Assembly: GCF_001748145.1 (NCBI RefSeq)
Contig: NZ_BCQA01000001.1
Coordinates: forward strand, 5,482,501 to 5,546,500
DNA: 64,000 nucleotides
Source of the DNA: Bosea sp. BIWAKO-01
GTDB lineage: Bacteria; Pseudomonadota; Alphaproteobacteria; Rhizobiales; Beijerinckiaceae
Reading direction: 5' to 3'
Every line of letters begins with the position of its first letter. Position 1 is the stretch's first letter. The translations under genes were made by a program, and so were the position numbers. The notes beneath the pieces were generated by a model. The model saw only the letters and a program-made list of their open reading frames with translations, made no database searches and was not told the origin of the DNA. This document shows positions 32,962 to 42,192 of this stretch, piece after piece.

Positions 32962-35835
32962 CTAGAAGCTCATCTTGACCAGCGCCTGTCCGCCGAGGCG
33001 ATTTGCACTTGCTGCGAGTTCACCATCGAAGCGAGCGCCCAGGGTTATGGCTGGCGTGATCTTCAGATCGAGCCCGGCCGCCAGGAGCGCACTGTTGCGG
33101 GGAGCGCGCGCGCCGTCGATCGCAAACCCTGAACCCGCGAGACCGCTGATCGTGGCGCTCAAACCGGCTTCGCGCTGATAGTAATGCGCCCAGCCAGCCC
33201 GCAGATAACCGGCAGCCGGGAGGCCGTTCACAGCCCCAGCCAGATCAAGCTGCATACCGAGCTCGCTTCGGCTGGTAACGTCGCTCCGCCGAGCCAGGTT
33301 CAACGCGGCGGCATTGGCGCCATTCCAGCTCGCCTCGGTCACGGCCGGGCTGCGGACCTGGATGGCCTGCAATGCTGCCACAGGTGAAAGCGTGACGCCG
33401 GACCACTCAAACAGAGCGGCGCTGGCTTGCAGGCGCCCACTCCAGGCGTTGCTGCCATAGGACGATGAAAGGCTGGATGCACCGAGAGCCGGTACGGCCC
33501 GGTTCACATCGTTCTCCAGGCGCGCATAGGCCAGGGCAGCAGCCAGGTTGACCGGTCCGAGCTTGGTCATGCCGTAGATGCCGGCCTGGAAAATGTCTGC
33601 ATCGGCCTTTCCGAGCCCGCCCGAGAGCGATGCGCGGGCGCTGCCACCAGCCACGGCGAAGCCGACGGTACTTCCAGGGCCAACGCGAAGGTCGGCACCG
33701 ACGGCGAGATGCACGTCGTCGACATCGCGCTTGGCCGAACCGTCCCGGGCTCCTCCGTCATTGCGCCCCACGGAGCCGAGCACCGCCCCCCAGACCGAGT
33801 ATGCGGGGGCGTCGAGGAAGGCCGGCCGAACCGGTTCGTCGCTTCCCTTGCCGCCCAACGCCGAGAACGTCGCGGCGCCTGGGCCAGCCCCGCTTCGCCC
33901 GGCGCTCGCCGGGTTCAGCATGGCGTGGAGGAACTGGTCCGCGGCGGAGTTGGCCATGGCCGGCACCGACGTATGGGCTTCGCCGGAAAGCTGGTTCACG
34001 GCAGCGGGGATCTCGGCGGCCGGCAGGTTGTAGATCGCGAACAGCGGGGATGGATCGGCACCGGCAGCGACGGCCCGATCGATCGCGCTGGCAATCGAGA
34101 AGCCGCTGAACATCCTGGCGCCAAACATGCGCGGCGACAGGGCTCCCGGGGGAACTCCCGGCGGCGTGACGATCGGCACCAGCGGCTTTGGCGTCAATGT
34201 CAGGAGGACGTCGTTGCTGGTGTAGGAGATGGCCGTGGTAACGCCGTCGCCGAACGTACCGGATGTTGCCTCGGTGCCGAAGCGACTTCCTCCGAGCCCG
34301 CCCGCGGCCGAGAGCAACGTGTAGGGGCTGGAGAATGTGTACGCGCCGCCAAGCGGCACGATCCGGAGCGTACCGGCGAGTGCTGCAGAGCCCGTGACAT
34401 TGACGCGATCGGAGACCGCACCCTGAACCTCCGCGAGATAGCTCGATCCTGCCGCCAGCGTCAGGCTGCCGTTGACCGTAAGCGTGCCGGGCGAGTTGCC
34501 CGGAGCGAGGGTGCCATTGACGATCATCGCGGGAATCTGGCCGGAGCCACTCAGCGTGGCGCCGGGCGAAACGGTCACACTCGAAGAGGATGCGATCGAA
34601 CCATTCACGACGAGCGTTCCGCCGGTCACCAGTGTCGCGCCCGTATAGGTGTTGGTGCCGGCCAGGGTCAGCGTGCCGCTGCCCATCTGCGTAAGCGTGC
34701 CGCTTCCGGATATGACGCCGCGATACGAAACGTTGTTCGATCGGTTGACGATCAAGGCGCCCGCATTGCTGATCGAGCCGACAAAGTTGCCGGTGCCGCC
34801 GATCCAGCCGGTCGTTCCGCCATTGCCCAGCTGCAAGGTGCTGCCGGCTCCGATGAAGACGTTTCCTCGGGTGCTGTTCGTCGCGGTCAGCGTGAGCTTG
34901 CTCAACCCAAAATGCGAGAACGTGCCCGGACCCGAGATGCTCCCGGCATAGGTCACGTCATCGGATCGTTTGAAGATCAGGCTGCCATAGTTCGTCACAT
35001 TGCTGGTGATCGACCCCGTATTGCCGTTATTGCCGATCTGAAGGGTGGCGCCACTCGCGATCCCGGCCCCACCGGAGAAATCACTGGCGCCGGTCAGAAT
35101 CTGGGTGCCGCCATTGATCGAGATTCCGCCGGTGCCGCGGATGGCGCCGGAAAAGACGCCGCTGGCAGTGTTGACCAAAAGGGTCGCGGTTCCGAGCCGG
35201 ACCTCGCCGCTGCCGTTCAAAGCCTTGACCTGCGCAGAAGCTGCCCCGCTTACGTCAAAGACACCGTCGACGGTGATGCCGCTCGACTGGTTGATGCGGC
35301 CTTGACCTGTCAGGGCAAGGGTGCCGCCAGCCGCGACACTCGTCGCGCCCGTATAGGTGTTCATGCCGCTCAAGGTGAGAGTGCCGGCGCCGGTCTTGCT
35401 AAGGCCGCCCACCCCCGTGATGTCGCGGGCGAACGTCGTGTCGAAGCCGTTGGTGTCAATGGTGCCGCTGGCGGCATCAAGGCTTAGCGCCCGCCCCGTC
35501 GAGAGGTTGAAGCTCGTGCCGAACTGGAGCGTGCCGCCGTTGAAGATGACCCCATCGCCAGACGGACCGACATCGGCATCACTCGATACCGGCAAGAGCC
35601 CCGGGCCAATCGTTATGTCTGCGGCAGATGCCGGGGGAACCATGACGCCTGCAATAATACAGGCGGACAGCAAACTCGCGACAGACGTGGTTGAACGCAG
35701 CGCCCTCGATATCGCCTTCAGGCCGTAAGGTAATACAGGCAAAAACGAGATCACAGGCGCAGAAAGCACCTGATAGTTACATGAAATCGGCACAGAAAGC
35801 CCCCAGAAGACAGCATTTTCTTTTGGGGTTAGCAC
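32962..35835 (-). CDS. Autotransporter (type Va) with PATR repeats
   Basis: A 957-residue frame. A long signal region ends ASAADITI near residue 72. A Gly/Thr/Ser-rich beta-helix passenger follows, with passenger-associated transport repeats (GAGTLTLSGMNTYTGATSV, GSGTLTLAGTNTYTGATLV, and a third diverged one). After a linker near residue 560 (Pro-rich PKPLVPIVTPPGVPPG) there is a ~270-residue C-terminal beta-barrel that ends in Phe (ALVKMSF), the outer-membrane assembly signal. No ATG is available upstream of the signal peptide: GTG at 35835 or GTG at 35754 must be used. No adhesin or enzyme domain was recognised in the passenger. Confidence 0.9.
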   Translation of the reverse strand: MLTPKENAVFWGLSVPISCNYQVLSAPVISFLPVLPYGLKAISRALRSTTSVASLLSACIIAGVMVPPASAADITIGPGLLPVSSDADVGPSGDGVIFNGGTLQFGTSFNLSTGRALSLDAASGTIDTNGFDTTFARDITGVGGLSKTGAGTLTLSGMNTYTGATSVAAGGTLALTGQGRINQSSGITVDGVFDVSGAASAQVKALNGSGEVRLGTATLLVNTASGVFSGAIRGTGGISINGGTQILTGASDFSGGAGIASGATLQIGNNGNTGSITSNVTNYGSLIFKRSDDVTYAGSISGPGTFSHFGLSKLTLTATNSTRGNVFIGAGSTLQLGNGGTTGWIGGTGNFVGSISNAGALIVNRSNNVSYRGVISGSGTLTQMGSGTLTLAGTNTYTGATLVTGGTLVVNGSIASSSSVTVSPGATLSGSGQIPAMIVNGTLAPGNSPGTLTVNGSLTLAAGSSYLAEVQGAVSDRVNVTGSAALAGTLRIVPLGGAYTFSSPYTLLSAAGGLGGSRFGTEATSGTFGDGVTTAISYTSNDVLLTLTPKPLVPIVTPPGVPPGALSPRMFGARMFSGFSIASAIDRAVAAGADPSPLFAIYNLPAAEIPAAVNQLSGEAHTSVPAMANSAADQFLHAMLNPASAGRSGAGPGAATFSALGGKGSDEPVRPAFLDAPAYSVWGAVLGSVGRNDGGARDGSAKRDVDDVHLAVGADLRVGPGSTVGFAVAGGSARASLSGGLGKADADIFQAGIYGMTKLGPVNLAAALAYARLENDVNRAVPALGASSLSSSYGSNAWSGRLQASAALFEWSGVTLSPVAALQAIQVRSPAVTEASWNGANAAALNLARRSDVTSRSELGMQLDLAGAVNGLPAAGYLRAGWAHYYQREAGLSATISGLAGSGFAIDGARAPRNSALLAAGLDLKITPAITLGARFDGELAASANRLGGQALVKMSF

Positions 35836-36184
35836 GCACGTTGCCGTGCAACCAACGTGAAATTAACGGATCGATAACGATTGTGACTAGCTGTTCACAA
35901 TCAACCTAACGTAACGAAACCCAAGTGCCCTGCGGCGAGCGCTTCGCGCTACCGCAGGGGGGTGGTTTCATCCTGTTCGCCAAGGCGCGGATCCAGACAC
36001 CGCAAGTCAGGCTTGACCTCTTCGAAGTCCGCCGGCTTCCAGCTCCTGTCAAAGGCCGCCGCCTCCGGGCCATCGATCCAGGATCTCTATGACAATGGTC
36101 CCGGTGACGCGTTAACTGGCAAACCAGCGCGAGAACGGGTCCAGCGCGAGAACGGGTCGCTCAGAGGGCGAATACGAGCGGTCA
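35836..36184. other. Non-coding region, 349 bases
   Basis: No gene. The first ~100 bases are A/T-rich (ATTAACGGATCGATAACGAT, then several AAC and GTAACG runs) and probably carry the autotransporter promoter. The end contains a perfect 17-bp tandem duplication. Confidence 0.5.
36124..36157. repeat. Perfect 17-bp tandem duplication
   Basis: CCAGCGCGAGAACGGGT occurs at 36124-36140 and again at 36141-36157 without a spacer, 28 bases before the end of the C-x5-C protein gene on the minus strand. Confidence 0.9.
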
Positions 36185-36442
36185 TCACGAGTGGTGGTGG
36201 ACGGGCGCTTCGCTATGCGTGAGCTCCCACTCCTTCAACGCATGAAACGCCGCGACATTCGCCTGTCCTTCGTCCATTGCCCTCTGCATTTTGCCGCTCT
36301 GCATCATGTCGTAGCTTTCATAGATGTCATCCATCGTGCAGCCTTTGGGGCTGTTGCACGAAGCCTGACTGGGCAGAGGAACCCAGGCGGCCAGTACGAG
36401 TGTCCCTGCCAGCAACACTGCGCGGGTGATCAGCTTGCTCAT
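36185..36442 (-). CDS. Small secreted C-x5-C protein, paralogue 1
   Basis: An 85-residue protein with a signal peptide (MSKLITRAVLLAGTLVLAAW to about residue 27). The mature domain is SCNSPKGCTMDDIYESYDMM and onward, then MQRAMDEGQANVAAFHALKE and WELTHSEAP, with a His tail. A homologue lies at 51747-52022: both share C-x5-C, a YE-x3-MM helix, RAN or QAN-x2-AF, EWE-x-TH and a terminal AP. GTGGAGGCTTTGAG precedes the ATG, as in the homologue, whose leader is also similar. No described family is known to me. Confidence 0.82.
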   Translation of the reverse strand: MSKLITRAVLLAGTLVLAAWVPLPSQASCNSPKGCTMDDIYESYDMMQSGKMQRAMDEGQANVAAFHALKEWELTHSEAPVHHHS

Positions 36443-36742
36443 CTCAAAGCCTCCACGCTCGGTCCGCGCATTGAACCTCGCAGGTTGCCGCGCGAGCCGT
36501 ATCTATTCGTCACCCTGGGGCACAGTGTACGCCTATGTTCGATTTCACCCTCTGCGGCGAATTCTCGCATCTTACTGACAAAGAGCCCGCGTTTGAAAGA
36601 TCAGTGCCCCAGATTTCTCCGCCGTATCTCTTTTCGCTCAGGGTTTTGTAGAGTGGCATCGCCTTCAGCTGCTCGCCTCCGACCCGCAGTTGACAGAGCG
36701 CCGTGCCGAGGGTTCCCCAGTCGAATATCGCGCCGCGAGGGC
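36443..36742. other. Non-coding region, 300 bases
   Basis: No gene. The first ~75 bases are the leader of the C-x5-C gene and match the leader of its paralogue, including AGATACGG on the minus strand. The remainder shows nothing. Confidence 0.5.
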
Positions 36743-38515
36743 CTAATCTGCATGGGTTAGGCGCTGCCGGAGCGGAAAGCCGGCGAGCCGGGCACCTTCG
36801 ATCAGGACGGCGCGATCCCTTTCGTTGAAATTGCGCTTGGCGAGCTCCGCATCGAGATTGGCGAAGAAGTCGGGACGCAGCTTGAGAAACTGCGCCCTGC
36901 TCGCGGTGGCCTCTGCATCAAGGCCGGCGCGCGCATAGATGAGTGCGGCCACGAAATGATAGAGCGAGAAGCTGGCGAGATCCGCCCGCCGGATCAATGA
37001 GAGCGCCATCTGATCATCATTCAGCATATAGGCCGCGAGCGCCTGCATCCCGACATAGTAGCTCGATCGGACCGGATTTCTTGCAACCGCTTCATCGAGC
37101 AGATCAAAGCCGCGCTTCCACTGACCTGCCTGCGCGAGGCGGCTGCCATATTCCCCGAGCAGTTCCATGTCATTCGGGTTGAGAGCCAGCGCCCTCTCCC
37201 CGATCCGTAGAGCCTCGGTCGGCTCCTGGTTGAAGAACAGCGTCGTCATCAGAGCCTGTTGAGCCCGCACATTCTCCGGATCGAGCTCGACAGCGCGCTG
37301 TGCGGCGCTGCGGGCCCTGGAGATCGCATCCGGGAGTCCTGGCCGGCGGTTCAGCTGGAAGCGGTCCTCGTCGAGATAGAGATAGGACAGCATGGCCCAG
37401 CCCGTCGAATAATTGGGATAGAGTGCAGTCGTCTGTTCCAGGCATTGCCGCGTCGCGATGTGCTCGTCCTGACCCAGGCTTTGCTTGTACCGGTAGAAGC
37501 GGAGCATGCACTGATAGGCATCGAAGCTCTCGGGCCTGCCGTCCTCCGCCTTCATCTGCGAGGTATCGAACATGATCCCATAGGGTTGGGCGACGGCTGT
37601 CGCGACCTTGGCGGCGATATCGGATTGGACGCCCAGGATGTCCCTGACGCGCAAATCCGCATCATACGCCCGGGACCAGAGGATCGCCGCCGTAGCGCCA
37701 TCGAGCAGGCGGCTGGAGACCCGGAGCTTTCCGTCAGCGGTGCGTATGCTGCCTTCAAGGACGAACGCCCTGCCCGGCCTGCCTCCGGCCTCCGGTGCGG
37801 GGAGCGCGGACGTCGTCTTGCCCGGCAACTCCCGCACATAGACCGACACTTCCTTGAACCTCGCCAGCTGGACGAGCACCTCTTCGGTGATGCCCGCTGC
37901 CAGCAGCCCGGCCTCGGAGCCAGCCGAGAGATTGGCGAAGGGCGCCACGACAAGGGCTGGCCGGACCGGGTCGACCGCCCGATCGTTGCGCCAGACCTGA
38001 CTCATCCCGACGCCGCCGACGACCAGCGCCATGGCGCCGATCAGCGCCCAGACCCAGGGTGTCCGCGGCTTCGGCCGGGCCGAGACGGCTATAGCCGCGT
38101 GCTGCGGCCTCTGCTCGTGCCCGACCGATGGATCGAGCGAGCGCCATGAGAAATGCGGAACGTAGCCGCCCTTCGGAATTTCGATGAGCACGCGATCGGC
38201 CTGCCCCGCGACAAAGTAATAGCGCTCCATCGCGCGTCTGAGACGCCCGGCTTCGATGCGCACGACGGGATCATTCTGAATATCGAAATGTGAGTCCCGG
38301 CCCAGAACCTGGGTCGCGATCGAATAGGCCTTGATGCGCTCGGCCCGGCCCGCAAGCGTCTCACTGGTAACATAGCTTAAAAACCGCCTGATCCGATCGG
38401 ATACCTTGAACTCCGGACTTGCCAGGATCAGTTCAAGTTGTTCCATAATATCTCTAGATGATGGGCCGCTTCCGTCAGAACTCAGAAAGGCCCTGCCAGA
38501 ATCTCTGCGCTGCAT
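36743..38515 (-). CDS. Membrane-anchored TolB-like/TPR regulator
   Basis: A 590-residue protein. Residues ~25-125 resemble the N-terminal domain of adenylate-cyclase-like regulators (ASPEFKVSDRIRRFLSYVTS, then DPVVRIEAGRLRRAMERYY and GYVPHF). A membrane segment follows (WVWALIGAMALVVGGVGMSQ, ~150-170). Next is a TolB/FlgO-like domain (LVVAPFANLSAGSEAGLLAA to ~310, with FVLEGSIR). Several TPR repeats reach the C-terminus (AQRAVELDPENVRAQQALM, ALALNPNDMELLGEYGS). ATG 38515 is used; ATG 38446 is an alternative. A 22-base motif like the 41.2-kb inverted repeat lies just upstream. Likely signal or stress sensing; no catalytic cyclase domain is present. Confidence 0.8.
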   Translation of the reverse strand: MQRRDSGRAFLSSDGSGPSSRDIMEQLELILASPEFKVSDRIRRFLSYVTSETLAGRAERIKAYSIATQVLGRDSHFDIQNDPVVRIEAGRLRRAMERYYFVAGQADRVLIEIPKGGYVPHFSWRSLDPSVGHEQRPQHAAIAVSARPKPRTPWVWALIGAMALVVGGVGMSQVWRNDRAVDPVRPALVVAPFANLSAGSEAGLLAAGITEEVLVQLARFKEVSVYVRELPGKTTSALPAPEAGGRPGRAFVLEGSIRTADGKLRVSSRLLDGATAAILWSRAYDADLRVRDILGVQSDIAAKVATAVAQPYGIMFDTSQMKAEDGRPESFDAYQCMLRFYRYKQSLGQDEHIATRQCLEQTTALYPNYSTGWAMLSYLYLDEDRFQLNRRPGLPDAISRARSAAQRAVELDPENVRAQQALMTTLFFNQEPTEALRIGERALALNPNDMELLGEYGSRLAQAGQWKRGFDLLDEAVARNPVRSSYYVGMQALAAYMLNDDQMALSLIRRADLASFSLYHFVAALIYARAGLDAEATASRAQFLKLRPDFFANLDAELAKRNFNERDRAVLIEGARLAGFPLRQRLTHAD

Positions 38516-38585
38516 GGACTTGGCCTCCCCCGACCAATATCTCCACGTACAGGTCTGAAATCCGTAACAAATTTAAGAAGCGCGC

Positions 38586-38608
38586 GGGGAGCTTACGCCC
38601 GCCCGACG
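38586..38608 (+). promoter_or_regulatory. Partial copy of the 41.2-kb repeat motif
   Basis: GGGAGCTTACGCCCGCCCGA and two further bases match the right part of the arm at 41184-41205 in 20 of 22 positions. It lies 71 bases upstream of the TPR regulator start and within the 216-base gap before the HlyD gene. It could be a regulator binding site or a repeat fragment. Confidence 0.45.
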
Positions 38609-38731
38609 CGTTCGGCCACCATTTTTATGGGGATCTCGTGCGGCCGCTATGCCCTGCGAGAGCCAAGGGCCGCGAGTTGCGCGCATTGCAGGCGCGAGTG
38701 AAGTCGATCGATCGGTGAGAGAACCGCCGGA

Positions 38732-39964
38732 TCAGTGCCCGGTGAAAACCAGTGTTTGAATGGGCAGAACGAGAGCCTGGATTCTCAGCAGCATGGCATG
38801 AACAAGCCCGACCGCATCGACCGCATGAAGCACGACCTTCTTGACGGAGCCGGTTTCCTTTGACTCGATGCGATCGTGATTGCTCGAATAGGCGTTGGCG
38901 ATGCAGCTGCTGCCCGGCGTCACCCCGTCGAGACCATCGGGATAAAGCGGCTCGAGAAATGTCAGGATCGTGCCGGGCCTGGCAATCTGCTGAACATCGA
39001 TCAATTGCTCGCCGCCGCGAAACTGCCCGGCTGCTATGAAGTCCTGCACTCCGGTCACGACCATCGGAATGATGACCCAGGGCTTCGAAATGCAGGTGGC
39101 CTCGGCAACCATGCCCACCTTCATGACCTGCGCCTCGATCTGGGAGAAGCCCGCCTGCAGGGAGGATCGCCCCGCCTCCTCGGGGATCAGCACGCCGCCC
39201 GGGCGCAGGAGCGGGTTGACGATGTCACCAACACGAAGGGCAAATTGTTCAACGCGTCCGGTCACACCTGCTCTGACAACCGTCTTGTCAAGATCGGCCT
39301 GAGCCTGAGCCAGAGCCGCCACAGCACTTTCCCTTTCCGCGGGGAGCAGTGTCGAGATCCGTATCTGCGCCGTATCGCGCGCCGCGATGGCAGAATTCAC
39401 AGCCGCTTCTCGCCCGGCCACCATAACCTCCAGCCGCTCGATCTCACGCTGCGCGACGACATTCGCGTTCCGTCGCATCAATTCCTGCTTGGTCCGCAAC
39501 TCGTCCTGCGCCTGCTGCAGGTCACTCCTCGCCTCCTGGATCTTGGATTCGTTCGAGGCGAGTTCCGAGCGGGCGACGGTAAGGGCAGCGTCGGTCTCGA
39601 CAATCTTGCGGCGGGCGGTTTCTGCTGCAGCTTCCTGCCGGCTGCTATCCAGGCGGAAGATGGGTGCGCCCTTCTCGATCCTGCCGCTGCCCCGGATATA
39701 GACCTCGGCGACCCGTCCATTGATCTCGGGAACAATCGGCACCGTTCTGAAGAACAGGGCCGCATTCGAGGTCGAGGGGTGATTGTAGAAGATCACGGTG
39801 ATCAACCCGATGGTCAGCATCGCGCAGGCCGTGATGCCCCAGCGCAATTCGAACCAGACCGAGTAGAGCGTGATCTCCTTGCCGATGCGCCTGCCCTGAC
39901 CGTAGCGGCGAAAGAGGTAGTCGGGCAGGATCGTCAGAAGCGAGCAGAACATCAGCTCAAGCAT
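38732..39964 (-). CDS. HlyD-family membrane fusion protein (YiaV/YibH-like)
   Basis: A 410-residue periplasmic adaptor. An N-terminal region with a membrane helix (WGITACAMLTIGLITVIFY) is followed by the split lipoyl domain (TVPIVPEINGRVAEVYIRGS and, after a long coiled coil at ~115-235, VVRAGVTGRVEQFALRVGD). It continues into a beta-barrel and ends with a hydrophobic C-terminus. The ATG at 39964 overlaps the end of the upstream membrane-protein gene by eight bases. The pair resembles YiaW-YiaV-type units. No inner-membrane pump or outer-membrane factor is next to it. Confidence 0.85.
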   Translation of the reverse strand: MLELMFCSLLTILPDYLFRRYGQGRRIGKEITLYSVWFELRWGITACAMLTIGLITVIFYNHPSTSNAALFFRTVPIVPEINGRVAEVYIRGSGRIEKGAPIFRLDSSRQEAAAETARRKIVETDAALTVARSELASNESKIQEARSDLQQAQDELRTKQELMRRNANVVAQREIERLEVMVAGREAAVNSAIAARDTAQIRISTLLPAERESAVAALAQAQADLDKTVVRAGVTGRVEQFALRVGDIVNPLLRPGGVLIPEEAGRSSLQAGFSQIEAQVMKVGMVAEATCISKPWVIIPMVVTGVQDFIAAGQFRGGEQLIDVQQIARPGTILTFLEPLYPDGLDGVTPGSSCIANAYSSNHDRIESKETGSVKKVVLHAVDAVGLVHAMLLRIQALVLPIQTLVFTGH

Positions 39965-40418
39965 GGGTCGGCTCCTTCGGCGGCGCATGAACCTCGGCTG
40001 TGCGATCGACCGGACCTTCATGGGGATCGGTCGAGGCAGGCTGCTCGGTCGTCGAGCCGCCACGGCGGGGCGCCACACCCGCAATTCGCTCGAGAGCATG
40101 AGCCATGCGGCCGAAGAGGCCGGAGAAGTCAGGCAAGTCGATCAGCGCCAGCAGGAGCCCCGCCACCCAGAACAGGTGGACATGCGTGAACAGCGCCAGA
40201 AGCCCGAGGACCGCGACAATCTCGAACTGGAGCTTCTGCGACTTGTGGGCCATCCGTTCCGGCAAGGTGTGCAGCCGAAAGAAGATGATGCCGACCGTCA
40301 GGACCGCGACGAGGAGGAGCACCGCCATGGCGACCATGAGATAGTCGGTCTCGCCCGGAGCCGTGATGAAAGGCGGCAAATAGTGCGGGGCAGCGGGATG
40401 AATGTTCGGCGACGCCAT
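39957..40418 (-). CDS. Small membrane partner of the HlyD-type adaptor
   Basis: A 153-residue protein with two or three hydrophobic segments (YLMVAMAVLLLVAVLTVGII; FEIVAVLGLLALFTHVHLFW, then VAGLLLALIDL) and a polar C-terminal tail of about 50 residues. GGGGAAG lies upstream of the ATG at 40418. It overlaps the HlyD gene, so the products likely work together in the inner membrane. Analogous two-gene units (YiaW-YiaV) are of unknown function. The precise family was not recognised. Confidence 0.72.
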   Translation of the reverse strand: MASPNIHPAAPHYLPPFITAPGETDYLMVAMAVLLLVAVLTVGIIFFRLHTLPERMAHKSQKLQFEIVAVLGLLALFTHVHLFWVAGLLLALIDLPDFSGLFGRMAHALERIAGVAPRRGGSTTEQPASTDPHEGPVDRTAEVHAPPKEPTHA

Positions 40419-40477
40419 GACTTCCCCATCCGACCCTGAGCGCTTTCGCAACGGTATCCGTGTCAGGCACGGCGCGG

Positions 40478-41059
40478 TTACTTGAGCGTCACCTGGAACG
40501 CCTCGGTAAAGACGAGTTCGATCATGTCGCCGCGCTTCAGCTTCTGCAGATCAGCGGCAAGGACGGGGTCCGCAACCGGTAGGGAACGCCGACCATCCGG
40601 ACCGTCGATCGTGACAATCTTCTTGGCGGGGTCGAAGCCGTTGAACTTCGCCGTCACGGTCGCGGTACGGGTCACAAACCGTGAGGGGAGGTTCTGGAAG
40701 ACCGCATCCGACTTGCCCTCGGAGTACCGGATGCCGGGCTTGAGGCCCTTCTTGCCCCTGGTCACGGCTGCGATCGCCCCGTCGATGCGCCTGATCTCGA
40801 GATTGTCTCCGACCTTGACCTTGGAGAGATCTCCGAACACTTCGGGCACTTCGACGAGCCAGCGATGTTGTCGCTGCTGCACGATCATCGTGCGATTGGG
40901 CCGGTCGACTGCCGCAACCTTGACATTGAGTTCATCGATGGCTGCCGGGCCGACGCCAGCGACAATGACCGTCTGCGCTGTAGCCGGCTGGCTGCCGGAC
41001 CAGGAGGCCACGCCGGCAACGAGGGCGAAGGCAAGCGACCAGTTCTTCAATGTCGACAC
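40478..41059 (-). CDS. Hypothetical exported protein
   Basis: A 193-residue protein with a signal peptide (MSTLKNWSLAFALVAGVASW, cleavage near PATAQ). The mature part has two similar stretches: VDRPNRTMIVQQRQHRWLVE then KVKVGDNLEIRR, and FDPAKKIVTIDGPDGRRSLP then LQKLKRGDMIELVF. This points to an internal duplication of a beta-rich domain of about 65 residues. The GTG start at 41059 is supported by GGAGG seven bases upstream. It is divergent from the helical protein gene across the 41.2-kb inverted repeat. Confidence 0.75.
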   Translation of the reverse strand: MSTLKNWSLAFALVAGVASWSGSQPATAQTVIVAGVGPAAIDELNVKVAAVDRPNRTMIVQQRQHRWLVEVPEVFGDLSKVKVGDNLEIRRIDGAIAAVTRGKKGLKPGIRYSEGKSDAVFQNLPSRFVTRTATVTAKFNGFDPAKKIVTIDGPDGRRSLPVADPVLAADLQKLKRGDMIELVFTEAFQVTLK

Positions 41060-41168
41060 GGTGTGGCCTCCGGGTTCGCCCATCTGGCAGCTGCTTCTTC
41101 CGTCACTGCGGCCGCGGCTGGGAGCGGGGCTTCGGTGAAGGCGCAACGATAGGCGACGGCCCAGGGGA

Positions 41169-41329
41169 GCGGGAGTAACTAACGGGAGGTTACGCCCGCA
41201 CGACGTTGTCCAGTGGCCAGAACGCCGCTCGATCCGCCGCAAGCCCCGCCCCCGTCGACCAGGTCTTAATGGCCGCACGCGTCGTTTGCGGTCGCCCGGC
41301 GGGCGTAGCCTCCCGTTAGTTACTCCCGC
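41169..41329. repeat. 31-bp near-perfect inverted repeat in a divergent promoter region
   Basis: Arm 1 (41169-41199) and arm 2 (41299-41329) are reverse complements in 30 of 31 positions, 99 bases apart. Each arm contains GGGAGTAACTAACGGGAGG followed by TTACGCCC or CTACGCCC. The structure occupies the 331-base gap between the exported protein gene (minus) and the helical protein gene (plus). No gene was seen inside. It might be paired operators, a cruciform or a miniature repeat. Confidence 0.85.
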
Positions 41330-41390
41330 AGGCGCGATCTTTCTCCATAGTGGTCGCACTGTAGCGCTCATCGGCGGGAGTACCGTTGCG

Positions 41391-41639
41391 ATGGATCAGG
41401 GCGTGCTGGCTGCCATTCGGCATCTTCCGGCCCATGGGAGGTCGATCAAGGAACGAGCACTCCGAAGCGAGAGTTTTCGTACGCTATGCGGAGACCTGGC
41501 TGAGGCCGAACGGGCCCTCGCGGAGTGGGAGAATTCGCTGCTGCCCGTCCGCAAGGCGCGCTGCATCGAATACCGACAGCTCATCGAGAGCCTCGAAACC
41601 GAGCTCAGGGAAGCCCTTGGTCGACCAGACGGTATTTGA
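41391..41639 (+). CDS. Small helical hypothetical protein
   Basis: An 82-residue soluble protein beginning MDQGVLAAIRHLPAHGRSIK, with a long charged helix (LCGDLAEAERALAEWENSLL, then IEYRQLIESLETELREALG). GGGAG lies ten bases before the ATG at 41391. A following gene starts 41 bases after its stop, so they may share a transcript running on into ppk2. No family was recognised. Confidence 0.62.
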   Translation: MDQGVLAAIRHLPAHGRSIKERALRSESFRTLCGDLAEAERALAEWENSLLPVRKARCIEYRQLIESLETELREALGRPDGI

Positions 41640-41680
41640 CGAGGCGGCAAATCGCGATTTCGACCGGAGAGGAGACGGCA

Positions 41681-42172
41681 ATGTCCCAGACCGCGGCGCA
41701 CGGCGTGAAAACCAACATTCTCGCCGACGAGAGTTTCATGTCGGCCGACGACCTGAATGCCTACATGGCAGAAATCGAGATGGCGAAGGCATCCAAGATG
41801 CTGGGTGCCATGGATAAGGCCGAGGAGGCACGCCAGAAGCTGGTCAAGACGCTTCGGGAAGAGGTCGAGGTCAACGCGGAGCTGATTGCCCGGATCAAGC
41901 ACAACCTCGCAGTGAAGACGCGCGCGGCCGCCGAGCGCGGCGAGCGCGAGGTCATGGTGATGCGGTTCCCGAGCGCGCTGTGCAACGACAAGGGCCGTGC
42001 GCTCAACAATTCAGAGCCGGATTGGCCCACCACCCTCACCGGCCGGCCGCGCCAGGCCTATGAATTCTGGAGGGAGCATCTGAAGCCCGCGAATTATCGG
42101 CTGCGCGCGATGATCATCGACTGGCCCGGCGGGCTGCCGGGCGACGTTGCATTCTTCCTGGCCTGGTCCTGA
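41681..42172 (+). CDS. Hypothetical protein upstream of ppk2
   Basis: A 163-residue soluble protein. The first ~95 residues are helical and charged (YMAEIEMAKASKMLGAMDKA, then VEVNAELIARIKHNL). The C-terminal part is compact (MRFPSALCNDKGRALNNSEP, then LTGRPRQAYEFWREHLKP and IIDWPGGLPGDVAFFLAWS). GGAGACGGCA precedes the ATG at 41681. It is 20 bases upstream of ppk2, so it is probably co-transcribed with it. No function is known to me. Confidence 0.72.
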   Translation: MSQTAAHGVKTNILADESFMSADDLNAYMAEIEMAKASKMLGAMDKAEEARQKLVKTLREEVEVNAELIARIKHNLAVKTRAAAERGEREVMVMRFPSALCNDKGRALNNSEPDWPTTLTGRPRQAYEFWREHLKPANYRLRAMIIDWPGGLPGDVAFFLAWS

Positions 42173-42192
42173 CCGAAACGGAGTGCGTGATC

